Positions 53,134-63,957 of a stretch of 64,000 nt of DNA are shown here, piece by piece. The notes below the pieces were generated by a model, which had not been told where the DNA came from, searched no databases, and saw nothing but the letters and a program-made list of their open reading frames with translations. The DNA comes from Gaiellasilicea sp963791905 (GTDB taxonomy: Bacteria; Actinomycetota; Thermoleophilia; Gaiellales; Gaiellaceae), in NCBI GenBank assembly GCA_963791905.1, contig CAWBTX010000001.1:200756-264755 (forward strand). The letters are read 5' to 3'. A program made the position numbers and the translations under genes. Within the stretch, counting starts at the first letter, position 1. Each line of letters opens with the position of its first letter.

Positions 53134-55023
53134 GTGACGGGAGCGCACAGCACCGACTCGGTGGTCGGGAGCGAGCTCGCGGGCTACCACGTCGAGGCGC
53201 TCATCGGGCGCGGCGGCATGGGCGCGGTCTACCGCGCGGAGGAGCTCACCCTCGGGCGCAAGGTCGCGCTCAAGGTGATCGCGCCCGAGCTCGCGCAGGA
53301 CTCCCGCTTCCGCGAGCGCTTCCTCAGGGAGTCGCGGATCGCCGCCTCCCTCGACCACCCGCACATCGTCCCCATCTTCAAGGCGGGAGAGGAAGACGGT
53401 GCGCTCTTCCTCGCCATGCGCTACGTGGAGGGCACCGACCTGGGGAAGCTCCTGGCGGAGGGCGGCGGGCTCGCTCCCGCGCGCGCGATCGCCCTCCTCG
53501 AGCAGGTCGCGGACGGGCTCGACGCGGCCCACGAGAAGGGGCTCGTGCACCGCGACGTGAAGCCCTCGAACGTGCTCGTCTCCCGCGCCGCCGGCAAGGA
53601 GCACGCCTATCTCGCCGACTTCGGGCTGACCAAGCGCACGGGCTCCCTCTCCGGCGTCTCCGTCGCCGGCGACGTCGTCGGCACCATCGAGTACGTCGCC
53701 CCCGAGCAGATCACCGGCGAGGACGTCGGTCCCTCGGCCGACCTCTACTCCCTCGGCTGCGTCCTCTACGAGTGCTTGACCGGCCAGTCCCCTTTCCCCC
53801 GCGCGACCGACGTCGCCCTCCTCTGGGCGCACGTGCACGAGGAGGCGCCGCGGCCGAGCGAGGTTCGCCCCGAGCTCCCGCGCGCGATCGACGGCGTCCT
53901 CGCCCACGCGCTCGCCAAGGACCCCGCGCGCCGCTACTCGAGCGCGGACGAGCTCGTCTCCGCCGCCCGCTCCACGCTCGGCTTGGTCGAGACCGCGCCT
54001 GCGCGCCCCACCCGGCGCCGGCTCGCGCTCGCCGCCGCCGGCGTTGCCGTCGTCGTCGTCGCCGCGCTGCTCGGCTTCCTGCTCACCCGCGACTCGGGCG
54101 GCGGGCTCGCTGGCGTCTCCCCGAACGCGGTCGGCGTCATCGACCCGAAGACCAACGAGCTCGTCGCGGAAGTCCCGGTCGGACTCGAGCCGGAGGCGAT
54201 CGCCGCCGGCGAAGGCAGCGTCTGGGTCGCGAACACGAGAGACGCGGCGGTCTCACGCCTCGATCCGGCCTCACGCACTCGGATCGCCACCATCCCCGTC
54301 GAGGGCTACCCGAGCGACATCGCTGCCGGGAACGGGTCGGTCTGGGTGGCGTTCGGAGAGGGGGGCCAAGTGCGCCGCATAGACCCGCTGAGCAACGAGG
54401 CCGACCGGCCGACCACCGTGGGCGGACATTACCCGGTGACGACGCACATCGACCTCGCCGCCGGATCGGTCTGGCACCTGTCCGGTTACGCCGCGCTCCG
54501 TCGCTTCGACCCCCGGACGGGCGAGGCGAGGCAGATCGGCGCCGAGGAGTTCCTGCTCGTGTTCCAGGGCGGTGCCACGACGCAGCTGTCCGACGTCGCC
54601 TTCGGCTTCGGCTCGCTGTGGCTCACGAACCAAGCGGGAAACTCGGTCACCGAGTTCGACCCGGAGTCGGACCGGGTCGTGAGTCAGGTCACGGTCGGCG
54701 GGGCTCCAATCGCGATCGCGGTGCGGTCGCGGACTCTCTGGGTTGCGAACTTCGGCGACGACACGGTGTCGCGAATCGAAGTCCCTGAGCCCGGGGTCCT
54801 GCAACCGAGGACCGTTGAGACCTTTCCCGTAGGGGACGGGCCGGTCGACCTCGCGGTCGACGAGACCGGGGTCTGGGTTGCGAACAGCCTTGGCCGCACC
54901 GTCTCCCGCCTCGATCCGGAGAGCGGCGACGTGGTCGCGACGATCGACATCGGAAACGAGCCGCGCCGGATCGCCGCTGGAGAGGGTGCGGTCTGGGTCA
55001 CCGTGAGGGCGCCGGTGGAATGA
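53134..55023 (+). CDS. PknB-like Ser/Thr kinase with extracellular beta-propeller
   Basis: 629 residues from a GTG. Kinase domain at about 18-280: GRGGMGAVYRAEE (ATP loop), ALKVIAPE (Lys), HRDVKPSNVLV (catalytic loop), DFGLTKR (Mg) and APEQITGED. A basic stretch and one membrane helix (about 296-318) lead to an outside domain (330-629) of repeats such as IAAGEGSVWVANTRDAAVSRLDP, each like a blade of a YncE/Vgb-type propeller (about six or seven). Most PknB relatives carry PASTA domains outside; here a propeller probably senses another ligand. Confidence 0.93.
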   Translation: MTGAHSTDSVVGSELAGYHVEALIGRGGMGAVYRAEELTLGRKVALKVIAPELAQDSRFRERFLRESRIAASLDHPHIVPIFKAGEEDGALFLAMRYVEGTDLGKLLAEGGGLAPARAIALLEQVADGLDAAHEKGLVHRDVKPSNVLVSRAAGKEHAYLADFGLTKRTGSLSGVSVAGDVVGTIEYVAPEQITGEDVGPSADLYSLGCVLYECLTGQSPFPRATDVALLWAHVHEEAPRPSEVRPELPRAIDGVLAHALAKDPARRYSSADELVSAARSTLGLVETAPARPTRRRLALAAAGVAVVVVAALLGFLLTRDSGGGLAGVSPNAVGVIDPKTNELVAEVPVGLEPEAIAAGEGSVWVANTRDAAVSRLDPASRTRIATIPVEGYPSDIAAGNGSVWVAFGEGGQVRRIDPLSNEADRPTTVGGHYPVTTHIDLAAGSVWHLSGYAALRRFDPRTGEARQIGAEEFLLVFQGGATTQLSDVAFGFGSLWLTNQAGNSVTEFDPESDRVVSQVTVGGAPIAIAVRSRTLWVANFGDDTVSRIEVPEPGVLQPRTVETFPVGDGPVDLAVDETGVWVANSLGRTVSRLDPESGDVVATIDIGNEPRRIAAGEGAVWVTVRAPVE

Positions 55024-55039
55024 GCATGGGGCAGGGCAC

Positions 55040-55401
55040 CGACGCGGCGGTCGGAAGCGAGCTCGTTGGACAGTGCTGCCGCGGGCGCGCTCGGCGTACG
55101 CGAAGGCCTTCGGGAGGTTCCCGCCTGTGCGTGATAGTGCGCGAGCCGCTCGAGGTGCTCGTCCAGCGAGCTGGCGTTCCGCACTGAGCCCGCCGTACGA
55201 GAGGCAGTGGCCGTGGAGCCACGCGACCCGATCCTCCGCGAGGACGCGGAGCTCGGCGAGAAGGCGCGTCTTTCCCATTCCCGGTGCTCCCGTCAGCAGC
55301 ACGACCGGTCCTCGGCCGGCGACGAGGACGAAGTATCGAGAGCTCTCGGCGAGTATTCGCGCTGCTCCAGCCCGTGAGGTCGAGGTGGACGTGTCCAGCA
55401 A
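55040..55401 (-). pseudogene. Remnant of an AAA ATPase-TPR regulator
   Basis: The minus strand carries a P-loop piece (VVLLTGAPGMGKTRLLAELRVLAEDRVAWLHGHCLSYGG) followed directly by a piece of TPR (LDEHLERLAHYHAQAG and, in another frame, NLPKAFAYAERA). These two parts are normally hundreds of residues apart, so a large internal deletion and frameshifts have occurred. The family is related to the cyclase-ATPase gene at 28277-30717. No start or full domain remains. Confidence 0.7.
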
Positions 55402-55487
55402 GAAGCGCCGCTGCTGGCCTGTTCGCGGCAGGTGAAGGGGCGTATGGTCTGTGGGAGGCCCTTCGTCGGGGCCGAAAGGAGCTGGCG

Positions 55488-57262
55488 ATGACGAGCTACG
55501 CGCCTGCTGCCCGCGACGAGCAACGGCCGCGCGGGTTGTCGTTGCGAAAGCGCCGTGTGGCGCTCTGGTCGATCCTCTGGGTAGCAGGCTGCGTGGGAAC
55601 GATCGGAGCCCTCTGGCCCGTCGTCGCAGACGGCGGCTCGACGACCGTGTCGGATCTCGTCTACCGGTTGACCGGCGGGTCGTTCGTTGCGGCAGGGCTG
55701 GTTGCGTGGCAGCGACGGCCTGCGGAGCGCGTGGGCGCGCTCATGGTCGCCACCGGCTTCCTCTTCTTCGTCGCACCCCTGGCAGCACAGGTCGACTCGT
55801 CGATCGTCCAGACGGTCGGCCTGCTCGGCACGGACTACTGGACGATCGCGTTTGTCGTCCTGCTCCTCGTCTTTCCGCAGAGCCGCGTCATCCGCGGCCG
55901 TCTGGAAGGCGCGTTGGTCGTTGCGTTCGCGATCCCCCTTGTCGTCGCACAGCCTCTCTGGCTGCTCTTCCTCGACGATCCCGACGTGGTCAACGACCTC
56001 GGCTTCTTTCCGAACGATCGCGCGGCCGACTGGATCGACAAGGGCCAGCGCGGGCTCCTGCTCGCGGCGACGCTCTCGCTCTTCCTCCTCCTCGTCTGGC
56101 GGTGGTGGCACGCGAGTCCGCCTCTCCGCCGGGTGCTCCTGCCGGTGCTCGCGGGCGGCGCGACGATGCTGTCGTTCGGGGCGCTGCTCGCGCTGGACTT
56201 GATCAACGGCACGAGGTCACAGACCCAGCTGACGGTGACCCTCGTCGTGCTGGCGACCGTCCCCGTCGCGTTCGTCGTCGGCCTGCTGCGCTCGCGCCTC
56301 GCTCGCGTGGCGATCGGCGATCTCGTCCTTACCCTGCGGTCGGAGGCGGCTCCTGCCGAGCTCCGTGCGGCGATCGCACGCGCCCTCCACGATCCGTCGG
56401 CGACACTCGCCTACTGGCTGCCGGAGTACGGGACGTACGGCGACCTCGACGGGCGGCTCGTCAGCCTGCCGGACGGCGACGGACAGCAGGCGACGACGCT
56501 GATCGACCGAGAGGGCCGTCATGTCGCTGCGTTGGTGCACGACCGGTCGTTGCTGGACGAGCCGGAGTTACTCGCCGCGGTGACGGCCGCCGCCGGAATC
56601 GCGATCGAGAACGCGCAGCTCCACGTCGACCTGCGCGCGCGCCTGGAGGAGGTCCGTGGCTCGCGCGCTCGGGTGATCGAGGAAGGGCAGAAGGAGCGCA
56701 AGCGCCTCGAACGCGACCTGCACGACGGCGCGCAGCAGCGGCTGGTGGCGCTGGCGCTCAACCTGAAGCTGCTCGAGCGCCGCCTGGCCGACCCGGATGC
56801 GCGGGCGCAGCTGGACGTCGCGCAGCGCGAGGTCGATCTCTCGCTCGCCGAGCTGCGCGATCTCGCGCGCGGGATCCATCCGGCTGTCGTCACCGGCCAC
56901 GGGCTCGCGGTCGCGCTCGAGCAGGTGGCCGCACGCGCGCCGCTCCCCGTTCGGCTCTCCGTCGACGTCGGCGGGAGGCTGCCGGAGCCCGTCGAGGTGG
57001 CCGCCGTACTACGTCGTCACCGAGAGCCTGACCAACGTCGCCAAGCACGCGCAGGCGTCGAAGGTCGACGTCACGGTCGGCCGGGCCGACGGCGAGCATC
57101 TCGATCGAGATCGTCGACGACGGCGTCGGCGGAGCCGACAGCGAGCGGGGGTCGGGCCTGCGCGGCCTCGCCGACCGCGTCGAGGCGCTCGGCGGCCGGT
57201 TGCGCGTCTGGACGCCGCACGGCGGCGGCACGCGCGTCAGGGCGGAGATCCCGTGCGGGTAG
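55488..57262 (+). CDS. Sensor histidine kinase, NarX/DesK-type, frameshifted
   Basis: About 591 residues from the ATG at 55488 (AAAGGAG upstream) with two net +1 shifts near 57003 and 57100. Up to eight N-terminal membrane helices (about 20-305), a GAF-like linker (about 320-390), then HisKA_3 with ERKRLERDLHDGAQQRL (His near 413) and an HATPase domain (ESLTNVAKHAQA N box, DDGVGG and GSGLRGL G boxes). It pairs with the regulator that overlaps its end. The second shift can be healed by restoring a TC pair (HLSIEIVDDG). Confidence 0.9.
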
Positions 57263-57898
57263 CGATCGCCGAGGACAGCGTCCTGCTGCGCGACGGCCTC
57301 TCGCGGCTCCTCCGCGACGCCGGCCACGACGTCGTCGGCCAGTGCGGGGACGCCGACGACCTGATGCTGAAGGTGCGGAGCTACGCGCCGGACGTCGCGA
57401 TCGTCGACATCCGGCTGCCGCCGACGCACCAGGACGAGGGGATTCGCGCCGCGCTCGAGATCCGGGCGCAGTACCCCGGCAGTCGGCGTGCTCGTCCTCT
57501 CCCAGTACGTCGAGCTCGGGCTCGCGCTGACGCTGCTCTCCGACTCGGCCGACGGCGTCGGCTACCTGCTCAAGGATCGGATTCGCGACGTCGACGACTT
57601 CGTCGCGGCGGTCGCGCGCGTCGCGGACGGGGGCTCGGCGCTCGATCCGATCATCGTCCAGACGCTGCTCTCGCGCGAGCGGCCCGACGATCCCGTCGCG
57701 AAGCTGACGCCCCGCGAGCGCGAGGTGCTCGAGCTGATGGCGGCCGGGAGCTCGAACCAGGGGATCGCGGACAGCCTCGTGCTCACCGTCGGCAGCGTCG
57801 AGAAGTACGTCTCCTCGATCTTCGAGAAGCTGGGGCTGCCGTCGACGCGAAGCGAGTCGCGCCGCGTCCTGGCGGTGCTGATGTTCCTCCGCTCCTGA
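57253..57898 (+). CDS. NarL/LuxR-type response regulator, frameshifted
   Basis: About 215 residues from a GTG that overlaps the kinase stop by ten bases; one net +1 shift near 57482. Receiver domain with VRVAIAEDSVLLRDGL, phospho-acceptor in VAIVDIRLPP (Asp near 55) and the Lys in YLLKDRI; C-terminal HTH LuxR domain LTPREREVLELMAAGSSNQGIADSLVLTVGSVEKYVSSIFEKLGL. It probably controls the hydrolase-ABC genes that follow. Confidence 0.9.
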
Positions 57899-58004
57899 GC
57901 CCGGCGGCGCGCGAACCGCACCGCGGATACCCCAGAAAACCCGCCCCCGATCCCCCTGCTCGCCGCCCTACCCCGGCGTCGAGGCGGCTGCGAGCCTGAT
58001 CGGT

Positions 58005-59293
58005 ATGACCGTTGCCGCCGCGAACGTCCCTGCGCGAAGCGCCCTGGCGCGCCTCGCCACCGAGCGGAGCCTCGCCCTGGCCTCGCTCGGCCTCGTCGGG
58101 CTCCACGTCGTCGACGACAACTTCCTCCAGCCCGAGCCGGGCATGTCGCCCGTCGACCATCTGCCGGGCGGGCTGACACAGCTCGCGCTGGTCGTCGCCG
58201 CCGCCTGGGCGTACCCGCGCGTGCGGGCGGGGGCACGTGCGGCGCTGGCGCTCCTCTTCGGCTTCTTCGGCGTCCTCGCCGGCACCGAGGCCGTCTACTA
58301 CACGTTCGCGGACAGACCCTCCGGTGACGACTTCACCGGCTTCCTCTCCCTCGTCGCCGGTTTCGTCCTGCTCGGGATCGGGATCCGGACGCTCTGGCGG
58401 AGCCGGCGGACGGACGACAGCCGCCGCCGCCGCTACCTGCGCCGCGGGCTGATCTCCGTCGGCGTCGCTCGCGCTGATCGCGATCGTCCTCTTCCCGGTC
58501 TCGATCGCCTACGTCGTCACGCACACCGCGCGGGCGGTCGTCCCGACCCCGAATCTCGGCGCGGCGCACGAGGACGTCAGCTTCACGACGAGCGACGGGC
58601 TCCGGCTCGAGGGCTGGTTCATCCCCTCGCGCAACGGCGCGACCGTGATCGCCTTCCCAGGGCGCTCCGGCCCGCAGAAGCACACGCGCATGCTCGTCGA
58701 GCACGGCTACGGCGTGCTCCTCTTCGACCGGCGCGGCGAAGGCGCCAGCGAAGGCGATCCGAACACGTTCGGCTGGGTCGGCGACCGCGACCTGCATGCG
58801 GCGACCGACTACCTCCGCAGCCGCCCCGACGTCGATGCGAGCCGGATCGGCGCGATCGGGCTCTCCGTCGGCGGTGAGATGCTGATCCACGCCGCCGCGC
58901 ACTCGGACGCGTTCAAGGCGATCGTCTCCGAGGGCGGGAGCGGCCAGTCGATCCGCGACCACTTCGAGAACACGAGCACGCTCGACGCGATCCTCGGGCT
59001 CTCGGCCGTGACGGCCGCGACCGCCGCTCTTCACGAGCACCCTGCCGCCGCCCAGCCTGAAGAGCGAGATCGCGAAGATCGCGCCGACCGCCGTCTTCCT
59101 CGTCTACGGCGAGAACGGCCAGGGCGGCAGCGAGGAGAAGCCGAACAAGCTCCTCTTCGCGGCTGCGCGCGAGCCGAAGCAGATCTGGGAAGTCCCGAAC
59201 GGCCAGCACATCGCCGGGATCACGACCGAGCCGGCCGAGTACGAGCGCCGCGTGATCGGCTTCTTCGACCCAACGCTCCTCGACCCCAACTGA
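58005..59293 (+). CDS. Membrane-anchored alpha/beta hydrolase, copy 1, frameshifted
   Basis: About 429 residues with two net +1 shifts near 58466 and 59023. Four or five membrane helices (about 20-170), then an alpha/beta hydrolase: FPGRSGPQKHTRMLVEHGYGVLLFDRRGEGASEGD, nucleophile elbow IGLSVGGEM, and the His in PNGQHIAGI. Closest to dienelactone-hydrolase or esterase-type domains. It resembles the protein at 62635 along its whole length. Substrate unknown. Both lie beside the ABC genes. Confidence 0.85.
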
Positions 59294-59304
59294 AGGAGTT
59301 CCCC

Positions 59305-60080
59305 ATGCGCACCGTCGTCGTTCAGAGCGAGCAGCAGGAGGCGGCAGAAGCCGATCCCGGTGGTCGCCGGCGCGGGGATCACCCGCACGTACGGATCGGG
59401 CGACACGGCGGTGCATGCGCTGCAGGGTGTCTCGGTCGAGGTGACGAGCGGCAAGCTCACCGCCGTGATGGGCCCCTCCGGCTCGGGCAAGTCGACGCTG
59501 ATGCACATCCTCGCCGGCCTCGACAAGCCGACCGAGGGTGACGTCTGGATCTCCGGCACGGCGCTCGGAGAGCTGAACGACTCGCAGCTGACGAAGCTGC
59601 GGCGCGAGCACATCGGCTTCATCTTCCAGTTCTTCAACCTGCTGCCGATGCTGAGCGCGAAGGAGAACATCGTCCTGCCGCTCTCGATCGCCGGCGAGAA
59701 GGCCGACCCGGACTGGCTCGAGCAGCTGACGACGACCGTCGGCCTGCAGGATCGGCTCTCGCACCGGCCCTCGGAGCTCTCCGGCGGGCAGCAGCAGCGG
59801 GTCGCGATCGCGCGGGCGCTGGTCTCGAAGCCGACGGTCATGTTCGCCGACGAGCCGACCGGCAACCTCGACTCCCGCACCGGCGCCGAGATCCTCGCGC
59901 TTGCTGCGCGAGTCGGTCGACGGCTACGGCCAGACGACCGTCATGGTCACCCACGATCCGCACGCGGCTGCGATCGCCGACAGGATTCTCTTCCTCGCCG
60001 ACGGCCAGATCGTCAAGGACGTGGGCCAGTCGACGACGCACGAGATCCTGGCTGCGCTGGAGGAGGTGACGACGAGATGA
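59305..60080 (+). CDS. MacB/LolD-type ABC ATPase, frameshifted
   Basis: About 258 residues from the ATG at 59305, with two net +1 shifts near 59350 and 59901. Walker A GPSGSGKSTLMHILAGLD, Q-loop FIFQFFNLLP, signature LSGGQQQRVAIARAL, Walker B VMFADEPTGNLDS and the switch His in VMVTHDP. The pattern LLPMLSAKENI marks the MacB/FtsE/LolD group that works with FtsX-like permeases. It overlaps the permease by four bases (ATGA). Confidence 0.9.
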
Positions 60081-62642
60081 TCGGCGTCGCGCTCAAGGGA
60101 CTGCTCGGCCGCAAGCTCCGCGCGGCGCTGACGGCGTTCGCGATCGTCCTCGGCGTCGCGATGATCAGCGGCGCCTTCGTCCTCACCGACACGCTCGGCA
60201 AGAGCTTCGACGGCATCTACGAGGAGTCGTACGACGGCGACCGACGCGGTCATCAGCTCGAAGGTCGCGATCGAGACGCAGGACGGCGAGACCGAGGCGC
60301 CTGCCTTCTCGGCCGCAGTGCTCGGCGACGTCGCGAACCTGCCCGGCGTCCGCGTCGCGCAGGGAACGATCGAGGACGAGGCGAGCCTCGTCGACAAGGA
60401 CGGAGAGACGATCGGGCGCCCCGGCCAGGGCGTCTCGATGGGCGTCGAAGCGACGGACGACCAGAGCCTGAATCCGTTCCAGCTCGTCTCCGGCGAGTGG
60501 CCGAGCGAGGACGGCCAGATCGCGATCGACAACTCGACCGCGGAGAAGGAGCACTTCGAGATCGGACAGACCGTCGGCGCCTACGGCGACGGCCCGGTGA
60601 AGACCTACGAGATCAGCGGCATCGTCCGCTTCGGGTCGGAGGGCGGGCTCGGGCGGCATCACCGTCTCCGTCTTCGATCTCGAGACCGCCCAGCGGCTGT
60701 TCAAGAAGGAGGGCAAGTTCGACCTGATCAGCGTCGGCGCCGAGGAAGGCGTGACGGAGGCCGAGCTCGCCGGCCAGATCGAGCCGCTGCTCTCCGAGAC
60801 GATGCAGGTGAAGACCGCCGCGGCGCAGGCGAGCGACGACAGCGCCGACACCCAGGAGGGCCTGAACATCATCAAGTACTTCCTGCTCGGCTTCGGCGGC
60901 ATCGCGCTGTTCGTCGGCAGCTTCGTGATCGCCAACACGCTCGCGATCACGGTCGCGCAGCGGATGCGAGAGCTCGCCACGCTGCGCACCCTCGGTGCCT
61001 CCAGGCGGCAGGTGCTGGGGTCGGTCATCCTCGAGTCGCTCGCGGTCGGTCTCGTCGGCTCGGTGATCGGGCTCTTCCTCGGGCTCGGGATCGCGGTCGG
61101 CCTGATGTCGCTCCTCGAGTCGCTCGGCATCGACCTGCCGAGCGGCGGACTGGTCTTCTCGGTGCGGACGATCGTCGTCAGCCTCGGCGTCGGCACCCTG
61201 ATCGCGCGTGCTGGCGAGCCTCCGGCCCGCGGTGCGGGCGACGCGCGATCGAGCCGATCGCGGCGGTGCGCGAGGGAGCGGTCATGCCGGCGTCGCGCTT
61301 CGCGCGCTATGCAGTGCCGGTGTCCGCCGCGGTCGGCGTCATCGCGATCGCGCTGTTCTCATACGGTGTCTTCGCGAGCGGTGTCGACGTCCTCGTGCGA
61401 GTGATCGTCCTCGTCGCCGGTGTTCTCTTCATGTTCGTCGCGGTGGCGATGATCGCGACGCGCGTGGTGCGTCCGCTCGCCTACGTGCTCGGCGCACCAG
61501 GAGCCCGCTTCGGCGGCACCGCCGGCAGCCTCGCTCGGCAGAACGCGGTCCGGAACCCGGCCAGAACAGCATCGACGGCGGCAGCGGTGATGATCGGGCT
61601 CGCCCTGATCACGTTCGTCGCGGTCATCGGCCAGGGCGTTCAAGACCTCGTTCACGGGTGCCGTCGACGAGCTCTTCGTCGCCGACTACTCCGTGTCGGC
61701 GGGAAACAACGGCGAGCTGCTGACCAACGAGGCCGCCCAGGCGGCAGCGACGGCGCCCGGCGTCGAGGCGGTGTCCGAGATGCGTTCGGGCGACGCCAAG
61801 GTCGACGGCAAGACCGTCGTCGTCACGGGCGTCGATGCGAACCTGACGAAGGTCATCAACATCACCTGGGCGAGCGGCTCCAGCAGCGTCCCCGCGGAGC
61901 TCGGCCGTGACGGCGCCTTCCTCGTCAAGCGCTACGCCGACGACCACTCGCTTGCCGTCGGGTCGCCCTTGACGGTCGAGACGCCCGCCGGCAACGAGCT
62001 CCAGCTCCACGTGGACGGGATCGTCGACCCGCCGAAGGGAGGCTCGCCGTTCGGCGAGATCTCGGTCTCGACCGCCACCTTCGACGGCGCCTTCGCCAAC
62101 CACGACAACGACCTCACCCTCCTCAACATCGAGGGCGGCCCGTCGGCCGAGAACACCGCGGCGCTGGAGAAGAGCCTCGCAGCGTTCCCGGCCGCGGTCG
62201 TCGAGACTCGCGAGGAGTTCAAGGACGCGCGGACCGCCCAGATCACGCAGTCGCTGCAGATCCTGTACGCCCTGCTCGGGCTGTCCGTGATCGTGAGCCT
62301 CTTCGGCGTCATCAACACGCTCGTGCTCTCCGTCTTCGAGCGGACGCGCGAGCTGGGATGCTGCGGGCGATCGGGATGACCCGCCGGCAGGTGCGGCGGA
62401 TGATCCGGCACGAGAGCATCGTCACGGCGTTGATCGGTGCCGCGCTCGGGATCGGAGTCGGCCTGTTCCTCGCCGTGCTCACGACCGCCGCGCTCTCCCA
62501 GTACGGGATCGTGTTCGCGGTGCCGGTCGGGACGCTCGTCGTCTTCGTCGGCGTCGCGATCCTCGCCGGGATGCTCGCGGCGATCCTGCCGGCGCGGCGT
62601 GCGTCGAGGCTGAACGTGCTCGAGGCACTCCAATATGAGTAG
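60077..62642 (+). CDS. FtsX/MacB-like ABC permease, two modules, frameshifted
   Basis: About 855 residues with six shifts (five net +1, one -1) near 60237, 60652, 61205, 61245, 61640 and 62356. Layout: membrane helix, extracellular domain, three FtsX helices (SFVIANTLAITVAQRMRELATLRTLGASRRQVL), membrane helix, second extracellular domain, three FtsX helices (SLFGVINTLVLSVFERTRELG-MLRAIGMTRRQVRRM). It resembles the long actinobacterial permeases linked to peptide or lipid export. Works with the ATPase before it. Confidence 0.86.
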
Positions 62643-63957
62643 CGGGCACGCAGTCGCGGAGGGGCTCGCCGAGCGTCGCAGCGAGCTCCTCCGCCTCGCC
62701 CGAGCCATGACCCTCGAGACGGCGATCGTTCGTGCCAGCCTCGCCGCCGTGGCACTGCACGTCCTCGACGACAACTACCTCCAGCCGCAGCCGGGCACCT
62801 CCGCAAGCGACCACCTCACGAGCGGCCTCGTTCCCGTCGCCATCCTGCTCGGCGTCGCGGTCGTCTATCCGCGACTTCGCGCCGGAGCGCGCGCGGCCGT
62901 CGCGATGACGTTCGGGGCACTCAGCCTGTCCTTCGGCTTCCCCGCCGTCTACCACCTGCTCCACGACGGCATCTCCGGAGACGACTACACCGGTCTCCTC
63001 GCGACCGCCGCCGGAGCGACCTTGCTCCTCAGCGGGCCGGTGATCCTCTGGCGGTCGCGCAAACGAGGCGGCAGCCGCCGCCGCCGCTATCTGCGCCGGC
63101 TGCTCGTGACGCTCCTGGGAGCGCTGGCGGCTTTCCTCGTGATCGCGTATGTCGTCTTCCCGGTCGCCTTCTCGTACGGCTACACGCACCTCGGCCGCAC
63201 CGGCCCCCTGCCGGACATCGGCTTCCCCTCCGAGCGGGTGACCGTGACGACCGACGACTCGATCGAGCTCGCCGCGACCTACGTCCCGTCGAAGAACCGA
63301 GCCGCAGTCGTCGTCTACCCCGGACGCTCCGCACTCGCCGAAGCCAAGATGCTGATCCGCAACGGCTACGGCGTCCTGCTCCTCGACCCCCGAGGCCAGG
63401 GAGAAAGCCAGGGCGACCTCGTCCGCTGGGCCGGCGACCGCGACCTGATCGCCGCCGCCGAATACCTCCAACGCCGGCCGGACGTCGATCCCGGACGCGT
63501 CGGCGGCTTCGGCTCCTCGGTCGGCGGCGAGATCCTCCTCGGCGCCGCCGCCGAGTCGACGGCGTTCAAGGCAGTCGTCTCGGAAGGCGCCGGCCTCCCC
63601 GCCGGAGAAGGAGGCGACGTCCTCAAGGGCAAGGACAAGCTCCTCCTCCTGCCCGCGCTCGTCGGCATCAAGTTCGCCACGAGCGTCTTCTCGAACCACG
63701 GGCCGCCGCCGCCGATCGTCGACCAGATCGGCCGGATCGCGCCGCGCTCGGTCTTCCTCATCTACACCGTGCCCGGCATGGGCGGCGAGGACACCAGGCA
63801 GCCCAAGTACTTCGCCGCCGCGGGCAAGCCCAAAGCGATCTGGAAGGTGCCCGGCGCCGAGCACACGGGCGGCATCGACGCTCACCCGGCCGAGTACGAG
63901 CGCCGCGTCGTTCGCTTCTTCAACCAGTGGCTCCTGGACAAGGGAGGCACGGGGTGA
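62635..63957 (+). CDS. Membrane-anchored alpha/beta hydrolase, copy 2
   Basis: 440 residues, intact. Four or five N-terminal helices (about 30-180) and a hydrolase domain: YPGRSALAEAKMLIRNGYGVLLLDPRGQGESQGD, elbow FGSSVGGEI (nucleophile Ser near 307), and the His in GAEHTGGI. About 45-50% of residues look shared with copy 1, so they are paralogues placed on both sides of the ABC genes. It overlaps the permease end by eight bases. Confidence 0.88.
   Translation: MSSGHAVAEGLAERRSELLRLARAMTLETAIVRASLAAVALHVLDDNYLQPQPGTSASDHLTSGLVPVAILLGVAVVYPRLRAGARAAVAMTFGALSLSFGFPAVYHLLHDGISGDDYTGLLATAAGATLLLSGPVILWRSRKRGGSRRRRYLRRLLVTLLGALAAFLVIAYVVFPVAFSYGYTHLGRTGPLPDIGFPSERVTVTTDDSIELAATYVPSKNRAAVVVYPGRSALAEAKMLIRNGYGVLLLDPRGQGESQGDLVRWAGDRDLIAAAEYLQRRPDVDPGRVGGFGSSVGGEILLGAAAESTAFKAVVSEGAGLPAGEGGDVLKGKDKLLLLPALVGIKFATSVFSNHGPPPPIVDQIGRIAPRSVFLIYTVPGMGGEDTRQPKYFAAAGKPKAIWKVPGAEHTGGIDAHPAEYERRVVRFFNQWLLDKGGTG

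Noticed and set aside
52767..53153. A 128-codon minus-strand frame before the kinase gene
   Set aside because: It crosses the terminator hairpin, has low-complexity Arg-rich stretches and no ribosome-binding site.
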